From the NCBI GenBank assembly GCA_964624075.1, contig CAZUWH010000002.1, positions 116,960 to 180,959 on the forward strand: a DNA stretch of 64,000 nt, read 5' to 3'. The translations under genes were made by a program, and so were the position numbers. The first letter of the stretch is position 1. Each line of letters starts with the position of its first letter. The notes beneath the pieces are model-generated. The model was not told where the DNA came from. It made no database searches and saw nothing but the letters and a program-made list of their open reading frames with translations. Below, in pieces: positions 26,801 to 36,279 of this stretch. Source of the stretch: CAZUWH01 sp964624075. GTDB taxonomy: Bacteria > Pseudomonadota > Alphaproteobacteria > Rhodospirillales > Rhodospirillaceae.

Positions 26801-28657
26801 ATGCTCGACACGCTTCGCAGATCGGCTAGTTCCTGGGTCATCAAGATCCTGTTCGTGATTCTCATCCTGAGCTTCGGTATCTGGGGGGTGGGCGACTATC
26901 TTACGCACCGGTCCGCCGAGGAACCAGCCATTGCCGTCGGTGACATCACGATCAGCATGGCTGCGGTGCAGGAAGAATTCAGCCATGATGTCAACCGGCT
27001 GGGGGCCGTGATGGGGAATGCCTTTACGGCCGAGGAGGCCCGGCGGATGGGCATTTTGTATCAGACCGTCAACCGGCTGGTTCTCGCCGCCATACTCGAC
27101 ATGGCCGCCCGCGCTTACGGTCTTGCGATACCGGATGAGCTTCTCCTTGCAGCCATCAGCCGTCAGAAGGAATTCCAGGATGCGGAAGGTCGTTTTGATC
27201 CAGTCCTGTTCCGGCATTTCGTAACGGCGAGTGGCCAGCCGGAGGAAGCCTATTTCCATCATTTGCGCCAGCAGCTTCTGCGCGCTCAGGTCGGCGGTCC
27301 GGTCGTGGCGGGCGTGGTGGTGCCAGTCGCACTGATTGATCGTCTCTACCGTCACCATTACGAAAGGCGGGTGGCGGAAACGGTCACCGTGCCGATTGCC
27401 GCTATGCCGGCGCCTCCGCCTCCGGATCAGGCCATCCTGGAAGACTTCCACAAGACTCATGCCACAGCCTTCACGGCACCGGAGTACCGCACGCTCAGCG
27501 CCATTTTGTTGACGGAGCCGGCCGTGGCGTCCCTGATTGCCATTTCGGAGGAGATGATCCGGCAGGCTTATGACGATTCCCTCTCTGCCCTGCGCACGCC
27601 GGAAACCCGCACGGTGGAGCAGATTCTGTTTCCTGAACGCACCCAGGCCGATGCCGCCCTCGAACGTGTGCGCGGAGGGCGGTCGCTGGCGCAGACTGCC
27701 GCCGAGACCGCTCAGTGGGTGACACCGCTAGGACGCGTGACGCATGCCGATATGGAGTCAGCGTTGGCAGACGTCGTCTTTGCCGCGACCGTGGATACGG
27801 TAGTCGGCCCGGTGCCGAGTGCCTTCGGCTGGCATCTATTCAGGGTAACCGCTGTCGAACCCGAAAGGGTGCCGTCGCTCGATGCGGTACGCGGCCGGAT
27901 TCGGGAGGATCTGATTGCCGAAAAAGCGGGAGATATCGTCTATGAATTGTCCGTGAAAGTGGAAGATGCTCTCAATGGCGGAGTATCCCTTGAAGACGCA
28001 GCCAAGCAAGTCGGCCTGACGGTGGCAACTTTTGCGCCTATGGATCGGTCTGGTACTGGCATGGATGGGAAGGCGATTCCCGACCTGCCCCCGATGCAGG
28101 CCTTCCTGCCGACCGCATTTACGGTCGCTGCCGGCACGCAAAATCTGATGACGGAAAGCGAAAGCGGTTTTTTCGTTGTCAGGGTGGATGCCGTGGTTTC
28201 TTCCCGCCTGAAATCCGTAGGCGAAATACGCCAGACGCTCATCGACCAGTGGACAGCGGAACAACGCCGGGAAGCCGCCCGTGACCAGGCCGAAAAGGTG
28301 GCGGAACGCCTGAAAACGGGGATGTCATGGCACGAAGCCGCCAGGAACGGAATCGGCGCGGTGGACGTGTCCAGGCCGCTTCTGCGTACCGATGCAGACG
28401 ATCACCTGCCACCTGCCTTCGTTGCACGTCTGTTCGATCTTGCCGTGGGCGAAACGGCGGTGAACGGGACGGAGGAGGCCTTCATCGTCGGCCGCCTGCG
28501 GGAAGTGATCGCGCCTGCCGCCGATACCGCCGCCCTAGCCAACCTGAAACAAGAGGTGACGGAGCAGTATGCGAGAGATGTGTTGACCCAGTTCGCAGCG
28601 GCAATCAGACGGGAATTTGATGTCGTCATCAATCCCAAGGTGCTGGAGGCACGGTGA
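26801..28657 (+). CDS. ppiD: Peptidyl-prolyl isomerase PpiD / SurA-N domain foldase
   Basis: 618 aa. It has a single N-terminal membrane anchor (SWVIKILFVILILSFGIWGV) preceded by MLDTLRRSA, then a SurA-like chaperone domain (residues about 40-210), a parvulin-like region around residues 230-370, and a C-terminal part. The layout is that of PpiD, an inner-membrane foldase facing the periplasm near the Sec translocon. Parvulin active-site motifs are weak, as is common in PpiD. The ATG at 26801 begins the anchor directly; the upstream open frame is rejected as non-conserved. The gene ends 4 nt before trpE, the usual neighbour in the Rhodospirillales. Confidence 0.93.
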   Translation: MLDTLRRSASSWVIKILFVILILSFGIWGVGDYLTHRSAEEPAIAVGDITISMAAVQEEFSHDVNRLGAVMGNAFTAEEARRMGILYQTVNRLVLAAILDMAARAYGLAIPDELLLAAISRQKEFQDAEGRFDPVLFRHFVTASGQPEEAYFHHLRQQLLRAQVGGPVVAGVVVPVALIDRLYRHHYERRVAETVTVPIAAMPAPPPPDQAILEDFHKTHATAFTAPEYRTLSAILLTEPAVASLIAISEEMIRQAYDDSLSALRTPETRTVEQILFPERTQADAALERVRGGRSLAQTAAETAQWVTPLGRVTHADMESALADVVFAATVDTVVGPVPSAFGWHLFRVTAVEPERVPSLDAVRGRIREDLIAEKAGDIVYELSVKVEDALNGGVSLEDAAKQVGLTVATFAPMDRSGTGMDGKAIPDLPPMQAFLPTAFTVAAGTQNLMTESESGFFVVRVDAVVSSRLKSVGEIRQTLIDQWTAEQRREAARDQAEKVAERLKTGMSWHEAARNGIGAVDVSRPLLRTDADDHLPPAFVARLFDLAVGETAVNGTEEAFIVGRLREVIAPAADTAALANLKQEVTEQYARDVLTQFAAAIRREFDVVINPKVLEAR

Positions 28658-28661
28658 CGTC

Positions 28662-30161
28662 ATGAAGGTCTATCCCGACATCGCCACCTTTACCGCGGGC
28701 TATGAGGCCGGGCGGTCACAAGTGGTGTGGACCACGCTGGTGGCTGACCTGGAGACACCAGTCTCCGCCTTTCTCAAGCTGGCGGAGGAACAGCCTAATA
28801 GTTTCCTGCTGGAATCAGTCGAAGGCGGTGCGATCCGCGGCCGTTATTCCTTCATCGGTCTGAAACCGGATGTGATCTGGCGCTGTTTCAGTGACATGGT
28901 CGAGATCAACCGCGTCGCGTGCATCGATTTGTTGCGCTTCGTGGAGGACGGGCGCTCTCCCTTGGAGTCATTGCGCGCCCTAATGGTTGAATCCCATATT
29001 GACTTGCCCAAGTCCCTGCCGCCCATGGTGGCTGGCCTGTTCGGCTACATGGGGTATGACACGGTCCGGCTGGTCGAAACCCTGCCCGATGCCAATCCCG
29101 ATTCGATCGGCATCGCGGACAGCGTCTTTCTTCGTCCGACCGTCATGGCCATCTTCGACAACATTGCCGACCGGGTGACGGTGGTAACGCCCGTATGGCT
29201 ACAGCCGGATTGCGAGGCCACGGTGGCCTATGCACAGGCGTGCGAGCGTCTGGGGGATGTGTTAAGCGATTTCCGCCGTGTTCTACCTCCCCAGCGGGAT
29301 AGGATCCTTCCTCTGCCGCCCGTGACTCCGGTTTCCAACATGAGCCGGAGTGTCTTCCATGCCATGATCACCAGGGCCAAGGACTACATCCTTGCCGGCG
29401 ATATTTTCCAGGTCGTCCTGTCTCAGCGTTTACGCATTCCCTTCCCCCTGCCGCCGTTTGCCCTGTATCGGGCGCTGCGCCGGCTCAATCCGTCGCCTTT
29501 TCTGTTTTTTCTCGATTTCGGCGGTTATGCCTTGGTCGGATCGAGTCCGGAAATCCTGGTGCGAGTCCGCGACGGCATTGTGACCATCCGGCCGATCGCC
29601 GGCACCCGGCCCCGCGGTGCGGACACCGCGGCGGATCAGGCCCTCGCGGAAGAACTGTTGGCCGATCCCAAGGAACTGGCTGAACATCTGATGCTGCTTG
29701 ATCTGGGTCGCAACGATGTCGGGCGGGTGACCCAGGTGGGATCGGTGAGAGTCACCGAGCAGATGATTATTGAACGCTATTCCCATGTTATGCACATCGT
29801 TTCCAATGTGGAAGGGCGGCTTGCGCCAGGAGAGGATGCCATGAACGCCCTGATGGCCGGCTTTCCGGCCGGCACGGTATCGGGTGCGCCCAAGGTCCGG
29901 GCGATGGAGATCATTGATGAGTTGGAGCCGGAGCGGCGCAGTTTCTATGCTGGCGCCATCGGCTATCTGTCCGCCAACGGCACCATGGACACCTGTATTA
30001 CCTTGCGTACGGCCTTGGTCAAGGACGGCACGATGATCATTCAGGCGGGCGGAGGCGTGGTTGCCGACAGCGACCCGGAGGCAGAATATCAGGAATCCAT
30101 CAATAAGGCCCGTGCCCTGATCCGGGCGGCGGAGGAGGCTGTCCGTTTCGCCGCGGATTGA
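28662..30161 (+). CDS. trpE: Anthranilate synthase component I
   Basis: 499 aa. It has the N-terminal regulatory part (FLLESVEGGAIRGRYSFIGL; the LLES region forms the tryptophan feedback site in the family) and the chorismate-binding core with RPIAGTRPRGAD, LLDLGRNDVGRV and PAGTVSGAPKVRAMEIIDEL. It makes anthranilate from chorismate together with TrpG. In related genomes trpG, trpD, trpC, moaC, moeA and lexA follow directly. Here lpdA follows instead, and trpC lies 15 kb away on the other strand; trpG and trpD are not in the window. No trp attenuator was recognised upstream. Confidence 0.97.
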   Translation: MKVYPDIATFTAGYEAGRSQVVWTTLVADLETPVSAFLKLAEEQPNSFLLESVEGGAIRGRYSFIGLKPDVIWRCFSDMVEINRVACIDLLRFVEDGRSPLESLRALMVESHIDLPKSLPPMVAGLFGYMGYDTVRLVETLPDANPDSIGIADSVFLRPTVMAIFDNIADRVTVVTPVWLQPDCEATVAYAQACERLGDVLSDFRRVLPPQRDRILPLPPVTPVSNMSRSVFHAMITRAKDYILAGDIFQVVLSQRLRIPFPLPPFALYRALRRLNPSPFLFFLDFGGYALVGSSPEILVRVRDGIVTIRPIAGTRPRGADTAADQALAEELLADPKELAEHLMLLDLGRNDVGRVTQVGSVRVTEQMIIERYSHVMHIVSNVEGRLAPGEDAMNALMAGFPAGTVSGAPKVRAMEIIDELEPERRSFYAGAIGYLSANGTMDTCITLRTALVKDGTMIIQAGGGVVADSDPEAEYQESINKARALIRAAEEAVRFAAD

Positions 30162-30363
30162 TTCCAGGGAGCCAGGAAACAGAGGCGGGTGAGGGAGGGT
30201 ATCCTGTTTCGAGACAGACATTATAAGGAACCAGGGGGGGTCTCCTCCCCTCAGATGGTGTTTCCCCTGTTTCTTCCCTCTTCAATGCGAAAACAGGACG
30301 TGGGGAACCCATCCCACATTCCTTGTAAGACCAGCGGGCATCAATCTTTCTGGAGCGCTTGTC

Positions 30364-31764
30364 ATGGCGGTTACGCCTTATGATCTGATTGTCATCGGTT
30401 CCGGTCCTGGCGGTTATGTCGCAGCCATTCGGGCGGCCCAGCTTGGTTTGAAAACAGCCGTGATCGAGCGGGAGCAGGTGGGGGGGGTGTGCCTTAATTG
30501 GGGGTGCATTCCCACCAAGGCCTTCCTGCGTGCGGCAGATGTTTACCGTCAGATCCAACGGGCAGCCGATTATGGCCTGTCAGCGGGAGGGACCGGCTTC
30601 GACCTGGACAAAATCGTGGCCCGCTCGCGCACCGTGGCCAGCCAGCTTACCAATGGCGTCCGGCACCTTTTGCGCAAGAACAAGGTGACGCTGGTGGAAG
30701 GAGAAGGGCGCCTCTTGGGCAAAGGGCGGGTCGGCGTGACCCGAGAGGGGAGGGCGGTGGCAGATCTGTCCGCGTCGCACATCATCCTTGCCACCGGGGC
30801 CCAGGCCCGCACCCTGCCGGGGTTGGAGGCCGATAGCCGGCTGGTGTGGACCTACCGGCATGCCCTGACGCCCGATCGTGTCCCGGCATCGCTGTTGATC
30901 ATCGGCTCTGGCGCGATCGGCATTGAATTCGCGAGTTTTTTCAGCACCTTCGGGGCCAGGGTGACCATCGTTGAGGTGATGGACCACATCCTGCCGGTCG
31001 AAGACGAGGAAATTTCGAACTTCGTCCGCAAGGCTTTCGAACGCCAGGGGATGGTGGTGCATACCGGCACGACGGTGGAGAAACTGGAACGGGGTACCGA
31101 GTCGGTCACTGCCACCCTGCGCCAGGGTGGCAGGACCAGCCAGACGATCGTCGAACGGGTGATCGTGGCGGCCGGCATCGTTGGCAACGTGAACAATCTG
31201 GGTCTTGAAGATACGCGTGTACAGGTGGATATGACGCACGTAGTGGTAAATGAATGGCTGGAGACAGGAGAGGCAGGCGTTCATGCCATTGGCGACCTGG
31301 CGGGACCGCCATGGCTTGCGCATAAGGCCAGTCATGAAGGGGTTTTGTGTGTGGAGCGAATCGCTGGCGTTGCCGGTCTTCATCCCCTTGATCCAACGCG
31401 CATTCCCGGCTGCACGTATTGTCATCCGCAGGTGGCGAGTCTCGGCCTAACCGAAACGGAGGCGCAGGCGCGCGGATTTGATATCAGGGTTGGACGTTTT
31501 CCTTTCGTCGGTAATAGCAAGGCCCTTGCCCAGGGTGAGCCGGAGGGACTGGTCAAGACCATTTTTGACGTCCGGAGCGGCGCCCTGCTGGGTGCCCACA
31601 TGGTGGGGGCAGAGGTGACCGAGCTGATCCAAGGGTATGCCATTGCCCGCACCCTTGAAACCACCGAGGCCGAACTGATGCAAACCGTCTTTCCCCACCC
31701 GACCCTCTCGGAGATGCTGCACGAATCAGTCCTTGCAGCATTCGGACAAGCCATACACGTATGA
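30364..31764 (+). CDS. lpdA: Dihydrolipoamide dehydrogenase (E3)
   Basis: 466 aa. It has an FAD-binding start (YDLIVIGSGPGGYVAAIRAA), the redox-active disulfide GGVCLNWGCIPTKAFL, an NAD-binding motif IGSGAIGIEFASFF, and the C-terminal base region FPHPTLSEMLHESV (His-x4-Glu). It reoxidises the lipoyl groups of 2-oxoacid dehydrogenase complexes. In most alphaproteobacteria with pdhA-pdhB-pdhC this gene ends that operon; here it is 24 kb away and follows trpE after a 202-nt gap that holds a 7-G run but no recognised signal. Which complex it serves cannot be told from the sequence. Confidence 0.95.
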   Translation: MAVTPYDLIVIGSGPGGYVAAIRAAQLGLKTAVIEREQVGGVCLNWGCIPTKAFLRAADVYRQIQRAADYGLSAGGTGFDLDKIVARSRTVASQLTNGVRHLLRKNKVTLVEGEGRLLGKGRVGVTREGRAVADLSASHIILATGAQARTLPGLEADSRLVWTYRHALTPDRVPASLLIIGSGAIGIEFASFFSTFGARVTIVEVMDHILPVEDEEISNFVRKAFERQGMVVHTGTTVEKLERGTESVTATLRQGGRTSQTIVERVIVAAGIVGNVNNLGLEDTRVQVDMTHVVVNEWLETGEAGVHAIGDLAGPPWLAHKASHEGVLCVERIAGVAGLHPLDPTRIPGCTYCHPQVASLGLTETEAQARGFDIRVGRFPFVGNSKALAQGEPEGLVKTIFDVRSGALLGAHMVGAEVTELIQGYAIARTLETTEAELMQTVFPHPTLSEMLHESVLAAFGQAIHV

Positions 31765-31909
31765 TGCATGATTATGATGTGTGATATAAGTTTTAGGAGA
31801 CTTGGCCTGCACCTGCCCACCGATCCGGGCGGGATGGTCTTGGGAGGCGTCCGGCCTGATTTGCGCTCAATGGCCAGTAACATCTATGGGTTGCATGGTC
31901 CCCTTAATT

Positions 31910-32428
31910 CTACATGCATCCACGATGCACGAGTGCATAGTACATCTCTTCCAGTTCGCCTTTGTGTCGCAGTTCTTCGGTGGCCAGATAGCGAAACAGA
32001 TCCCGGATTGGACCAACCGGAGTCGTCTTCGCCAGCGCCATGTACTGCTCATAAGCCACCTGTTCGCGACCCAGGGCATATTGCAAGACCACCTGATCGT
32101 CAGGCAATTCGCCAAGATCCGGTGTGTGGATATAGTCGGAGAATTTATGATCTGAAACCGGAACCTGAATCAAATCTCTGACATGGTCATGAACATGCTC
32201 GCGTTCGGCCAGGTCGCGAAACAGACGGTAATGGCGGGACTCCTCGTCAGCCAATTGCGTCACCAGGGCACGTAACGGCTTGTCCACTTTCCAGCGCAGG
32301 GCTTCGAAGTAGCGGTATGCAGCGAACTCAAACGCGATCACCGCTTCAAGGACTTCGCCCAGGGTCTGTTTGCTTTTGAGCCGCTCGGCATGTTCAGTCG
32401 GAATGTGGCTCGCCTCGGTCATCGGCAT
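31910..32428 (-). CDS. Ferritin-like/rubrerythrin-type diiron protein
   Basis: 172 aa, predicted four-helix bundle. Helix pairs carry metal-ligand patterns: FEFAAYRYFEAL, LADEESRHYRLF (E-x2-H), EQVAYEQYMALA and LATEELRHKGELEEMY (E-x2-H). This is the double E...ExxH layout of the ferritin-like superfamily, close to the rubrerythrin erythrin domain. There is no C-terminal rubredoxin CxxC. The likely role is peroxide or iron handling, inferred only from the fold. It faces lpdA convergently across 145 nt. The start is the ATG at 32428; MTEASH, two codons later, is also possible. Confidence 0.75.
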   Translation of the reverse strand: MPMTEASHIPTEHAERLKSKQTLGEVLEAVIAFEFAAYRYFEALRWKVDKPLRALVTQLADEESRHYRLFRDLAEREHVHDHVRDLIQVPVSDHKFSDYIHTPDLGELPDDQVVLQYALGREQVAYEQYMALAKTTPVGPIRDLFRYLATEELRHKGELEEMYYALVHRGCM

Positions 32429-32774
32429 CCTCGTTGCTTTGCGGGGAAGTATTAAGAGGTCTGCGCACGAAACGGAAAAATCGCACGTTGAGCCTTGCCA
32501 GGCATCACCTTGATCTGATCAAGCTTTTCCTCCTCTGGAGCAGATGCTGTGGCTAGAAGACCATGGGCGCGCGGGGCACGAGCCGGAAACGCTGCACGAA
32601 AGCAGCACACACATCGTCTGGGCCGTCTGGAAACTGAATCGCCCGGATCGCAGTATCAGGCAACGGGCCGGTCTGGAATGAACTAATACAACCACGCGCC
32701 CCATCGAACAGCTTACAGGCACACATACCCGGACCGCAGTTCAGAGGGATCGTCGACACTCAACTCGAAATCCC
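32429..32774. other. Gap with no confident gene
   Basis: Between the ferritin-like gene and tRNA-Ala. A 68-codon minus-strand open frame (32553-32759), ending AFVQRFRLVPRAPMVF, has plausible composition but no recognised family and no clear ribosome binding site. No promoter or terminator was recognised. Confidence 0.35.
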
Positions 32775-32850
<76 letters not shown>

Positions 32851-33024
32851 TTGCCCCACACGCTTTTCCGCACAGCTCATCCGTTTGTCTGTGCCTGTCT
32901 TCTTCTCCCCTTTTCCCCTTCCCAGATACTGCCTGCACAGGATCTTCCCCGTATCTGATCTTTGCCCTGTCGTCAAGCCAGATCTTGTTGGAAGTCTCTC
33001 CTTTCCGGGGGAGATGCCAACTTT

Positions 33025-33432
33025 TCAGGTGTCGCGATTGTCTTCCAGATGTTCCATAACCTCGGCCATGTCGTCATCGTCCACGCCCAGATCCGAGGCG
33101 TCCTCCATGAGAGCGTCTTCGTCCTCGCCATCTCTCCTGCGGTCATCCTCTTCCTCTTCCGCTTCGATCTCGTTTTCTTCGTCCATGTTGACCAGGACAT
33201 CTCCTGATTCCTCGATGTCGGGCAGATTGGTGTCGCTCGCCTCAGCGGCTGTCGTTGCCATGGCCGGTTTCACCACTTTCTTGCTAGCAACCAGCCGCTG
33301 CGATCGGAGTGGTACCTCGGATTCGACGAGGCTGTTGCACTTGGGGCAACGAATCGGATTGCGCCGCAGATCATAGAAGCGCACATCGCAACTCGGGCAG
33401 GTTCTCTTGGTGCCCCATTCCGGTTTTGCCAC
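33025..33432 (-). CDS. FYDLN-acid family protein (TIGR02300 type)
   Basis: 135 aa. The N-terminus carries a zinc-ribbon-like pair, CPSCDVRFYDL and CPKCN, with the family-naming FYDL motif (here FYDLRRNPIRCPKC). The C-terminal 60 residues are very acidic (EENEIEAEEEEDDRRRDGED and on). The family is confined mainly to alphaproteobacteria and its function is unknown. Its position divergent from aroA is the conserved arrangement. The ATG at 33432 directly precedes the conserved AKPEWGTKR. Confidence 0.92.
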   Translation of the reverse strand: MAKPEWGTKRTCPSCDVRFYDLRRNPIRCPKCNSLVESEVPLRSQRLVASKKVVKPAMATTAAEASDTNLPDIEESGDVLVNMDEENEIEAEEEEDDRRRDGEDEDALMEDASDLGVDDDDMAEVMEHLEDNRDT

Positions 33433-33595
33433 CCGTCTGTCCTCCCATGGCTGTCAAACCGAGCCTGCGGCGATGTGCCACGTTCTTCCGGACTTGTCAA
33501 AAGCAAAGTGAGCCGGAAAATGCACGCGGCCACGCCCTTCTTGTGTTACCAACTGCATTCAGGCAATCCTGTCAGTATCGATGAAATGTTCGGCC

Positions 33596-34939
33596 ATGAC
33601 GACTGCGATACCGCTCACTTCCTTTCGTACCGGCACCTTTGGCGGCACCTTCCGTGTTCCCGGCGACAAGTCCATCTCGCACCGGGCGCTGATGGTCGGG
33701 GCACTGGCTGTGGGTGAAACCACGATAACCGGTCTGCTCGAAGGCGAGGATGTCCTGCGCACCGCTGCCGCCCTGCGGGCCCTTGGAACAGAAATGACCC
33801 GCGACGCCCCCGGCTGCTGGCGCCTGCAGGGGCGGGGCATCGGTGGTCTGGTCGAACCTGCCGATGTCCTGGATATGGGCAACGCCGGCACTGGTGCAAG
33901 ACTTCTGATGGGACTCCTAGCGACCCACCCCTTTACAAGCGTGTTGACAGGCGACGCCAGCCTGCGGGCGCGGCCCATGCAACGGGTAATGGATCCCCTG
34001 CGTCGCATCGGTGCCCGTTTCCTGACCCGTACCGGCGGACGGCTGCCGTTGGCTATGGCAGGCGCCGTTCAGCCGATTCCCATCATCTATACGTTACCGG
34101 TGGCTTCGGCCCAGGTGAAATCAGCCGTACTGCTGGCTGGACTCAACACGCCGGGAGTCACGACCGTCATCGAACCCGTGCCAACGCGTGATCATACCGA
34201 ACGGATGTTGCAGCGTTTTGGTGTTACTCTGACGGTGGAGCAGAATGCGACAATGAAGCGCGTTATCACCCTGACCGGCCAGCCCGAGATCAGCGCCCAG
34301 ACGGTGGCAATACCGGCTGATCCTTCCTCGGCTGCCTTTCCCGCTGTCGCAGCCCTGCTGGTGCCGGGAGCGGCAGTGACACTCGTTGAAGTTAGTGTCA
34401 ATCCAATGCGTTTCGGCCTTTATGAGACCTTGCGCGAGATGGGAGCCGTGGTGGAAAGGCACGGCGAACGGATGGAAGGCGGTGAGCCGGTAGCCGATCT
34501 AGTTGTTCATCATGGGCCATTGACAGGAATCGAAGTGCCGGCAACCCGCGTTCCTGGCATGATCGATGAATATCCGATCCTTGCCATCGCAGCAGCCTGT
34601 GCCCGCGGTACTACCTGTCTGCACGGTCTGGCCGAACTGCGGGTCAAGGAAAGCGACCGTCTGACCGCCATCGTCCGTGGTCTGTCGGTGTGCGGCAGCC
34701 GGGTCGAGGTGGAAGGTGATACGCTTATCATCCACGGCAGTGGTCATCCGCCGCCAGGGGGGGGGCGGGTGACCACTGCCTTCGACCATCGCATTGCCAT
34801 GGCCTTCCTGATTTTGGGCATGGTGACCAAGGCGCCGGTGGCAGTGGACGACGCCGCGGCTGTTGCCACCAGCTTCCCCGGCTTCGTTTCCCTGATGAAC
34901 GAGGCCGGGGCCCGGATCCTGGAATCGCCCGATCCTTGA
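33596..34939 (+). CDS. aroA: 3-phosphoshikimate 1-carboxyvinyltransferase (EPSP synthase)
   Basis: About 447 aa. Motifs are VPGDKSISHRALMVGALA, MGNAGTGARLLMGLL, SAQVKSAVLLAGLNTPG, TRDHTERML and PGMIDEYPILAIAAA. It joins phosphoenolpyruvate to shikimate 3-phosphate in aromatic biosynthesis. The RDHTE and SAQVKSA motifs place it in the class II-like group. The residue equivalent to E. coli Gly96 remains Gly, so glyphosate behaviour cannot be predicted by motif. An in-frame ATG at 33581 is an alternative start. An 8-G run at 34757-34764 encodes glycines in PPPGGGRVTTA. In relatives cmk and rpsA follow; here they are 17 kb downstream. Confidence 0.96.
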   Translation: MTTAIPLTSFRTGTFGGTFRVPGDKSISHRALMVGALAVGETTITGLLEGEDVLRTAAALRALGTEMTRDAPGCWRLQGRGIGGLVEPADVLDMGNAGTGARLLMGLLATHPFTSVLTGDASLRARPMQRVMDPLRRIGARFLTRTGGRLPLAMAGAVQPIPIIYTLPVASAQVKSAVLLAGLNTPGVTTVIEPVPTRDHTERMLQRFGVTLTVEQNATMKRVITLTGQPEISAQTVAIPADPSSAAFPAVAALLVPGAAVTLVEVSVNPMRFGLYETLREMGAVVERHGERMEGGEPVADLVVHHGPLTGIEVPATRVPGMIDEYPILAIAAACARGTTCLHGLAELRVKESDRLTAIVRGLSVCGSRVEVEGDTLIIHGSGHPPPGGGRVTTAFDHRIAMAFLILGMVTKAPVAVDDAAAVATSFPGFVSLMNEAGARILESPDP

Positions 34940-34981
34940 GCAGGATATTCACGGATCAAAAGCCGGGCCATTCCTGATCGT

Positions 34982-36117
34982 CTATTCAAGTGGCACCAGC
35001 GCCTCGAAATACTGGTAGGCATCCAGGCCTTTCAGCATGACGCCGTCAACGCCTAGCTCCACCGAGCCTTGCATATAGCTACCCAGAATGGCTCTCCAGG
35101 CCGGATGCCAGAAACGAACCCGTACCGCTTCCGGTTGGTCCGCGGCTTCCAGCCAGTCCGGTGCCTTGATACGCCAGGCCGGATTTCAGTAGAAGCGGGC
35201 TTCCTGGGCCATTGTCAGGTTTAGGCGTGCCAGAATCAGTTGCCGGGCACCAGTCTGTTTGAACTTCAGACGCCATATCTCGTCGAAGGTCAGCAAGTCA
35301 CTGTCCTTGTGGAGGCCGTCGATAATCAGCATGTCGTGGTTGGTTATCCCAAGTGCCTCGACAAACGCATCCTGATGATTGAAGCCATGCGAGTCAAGAA
35401 CGACCATGAAATCGCGGGCATTCTCGTTCACCGGTCGAGTCCGTTCCATGCGATCAAGACGACAAGAGGAGTCCGCTGCGGTATAGGCCAAGATGCTGTG
35501 CCGTGTCGCCTCGTACAGGGCTGTGGCTGCCTCGATCGGATTCCAGCAATGCCCGATGGCAAAAATCCGCACGCCTTCAGCCCTGATGCGGTTGAGCAGG
35601 TCTATCTTTGCATTCTGTTCCGCCTTCTGTTTGCTTGTTTCAATTTCTGAGGGTATAGCATTGAGCGCAGCCACGGACAGGGGAGCCTCCTTCGCTCCCA
35701 GCGGCGTTGCCTGTTTCTGCTCCGGCACGTGGTTACAAACCATATCGTCTAATACCACGCCGTCAACGGCCCGCAGATAGTGGCCGATGAGGACGCCACC
35801 AAGTATAGATTGCAGGCTGGCCTTGTGTTCCTCCAATGCAGTGTTCCGTTCGCTCTTACGGAATAATTCCAGTCCCTCGCGCACTATTATGATGAAATCT
35901 GGATTGCGGGAACGCCCATATTAGGCCAGGATCTCAGTCGTCTCCCGTAATGAACCGCAGTAATCTGGGATCTGGCCAATAGCGATATCAAAGGCCAGTG
36001 GAGCCTCGTGGGGACCTAACCGTGGGCCTTCTTCTCCTCAGGCTGGATCGTTGGTTTGGCAAGACCACATGCCACCAGGGTAAGGACCGGCACCATTCCA
36101 ACCAGGCTCCTGCTCAT
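34982..36117 (-). pseudogene. TM1410/GH114-like lipoprotein with two family segments, broken
   Basis: The gene starts with a lipoprotein signal (MSRSLVGMVPVLTLVACG; lipobox LVAC). After a disrupted stretch it reads RNPDFIIIVREGLELF, DGVVLDDMVCNHV and EGVRIFAIGHCWNP. It then restarts the family pattern with NHDMLIIDGLHKDSDLLTFD, ILARLNLTMAQEARFY, WHPAWRAILGSYM and GVDGVMLKGLDAYQYFEAL. These are landmarks of the TM1410/MJ1477 TIM-barrel group (typically YLSIGEAEDYRFYW, DGVYLDIVDAYEYW), related to glycoside hydrolase family 114. Lesions: an in-frame TAA near 35923, a stop or frameshift after the signal region near 36015, and TGA at 35186-35188 where the family has Trp (FYW). Presumably a lost envelope polysaccharide enzyme; the activity is inference. 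Confidence 0.7.
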
Positions 36118-36279
36118 GGCCGTATTCCCTTCATGAAATGCATGGGAAGGTCGGATGACAAACACGAAAGCCCTGCTAGTTTCCCTCCCCATAAAAATAG
36201 TGAATGTGTCGACCTCTGCAACTTGAACCAGCCATGTTGCTGAAGGGATCGTATCGCTTCCATATTGACCACAGCGACG

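Noticed and set aside
26426..27460. N-terminal extension of tpiA by 345 codons on the minus strand
   Set aside because: It is antisense to ppiD, has no family resemblance, and the conserved TpiA start lies at 26425.
35186..35188. TGA read as tryptophan (recoding) in the TM1410-like gene
   Set aside because: TGA is the normal stop of many intact genes here (ntrB, mipZ, hflX and others), and the same gene has further lesions.
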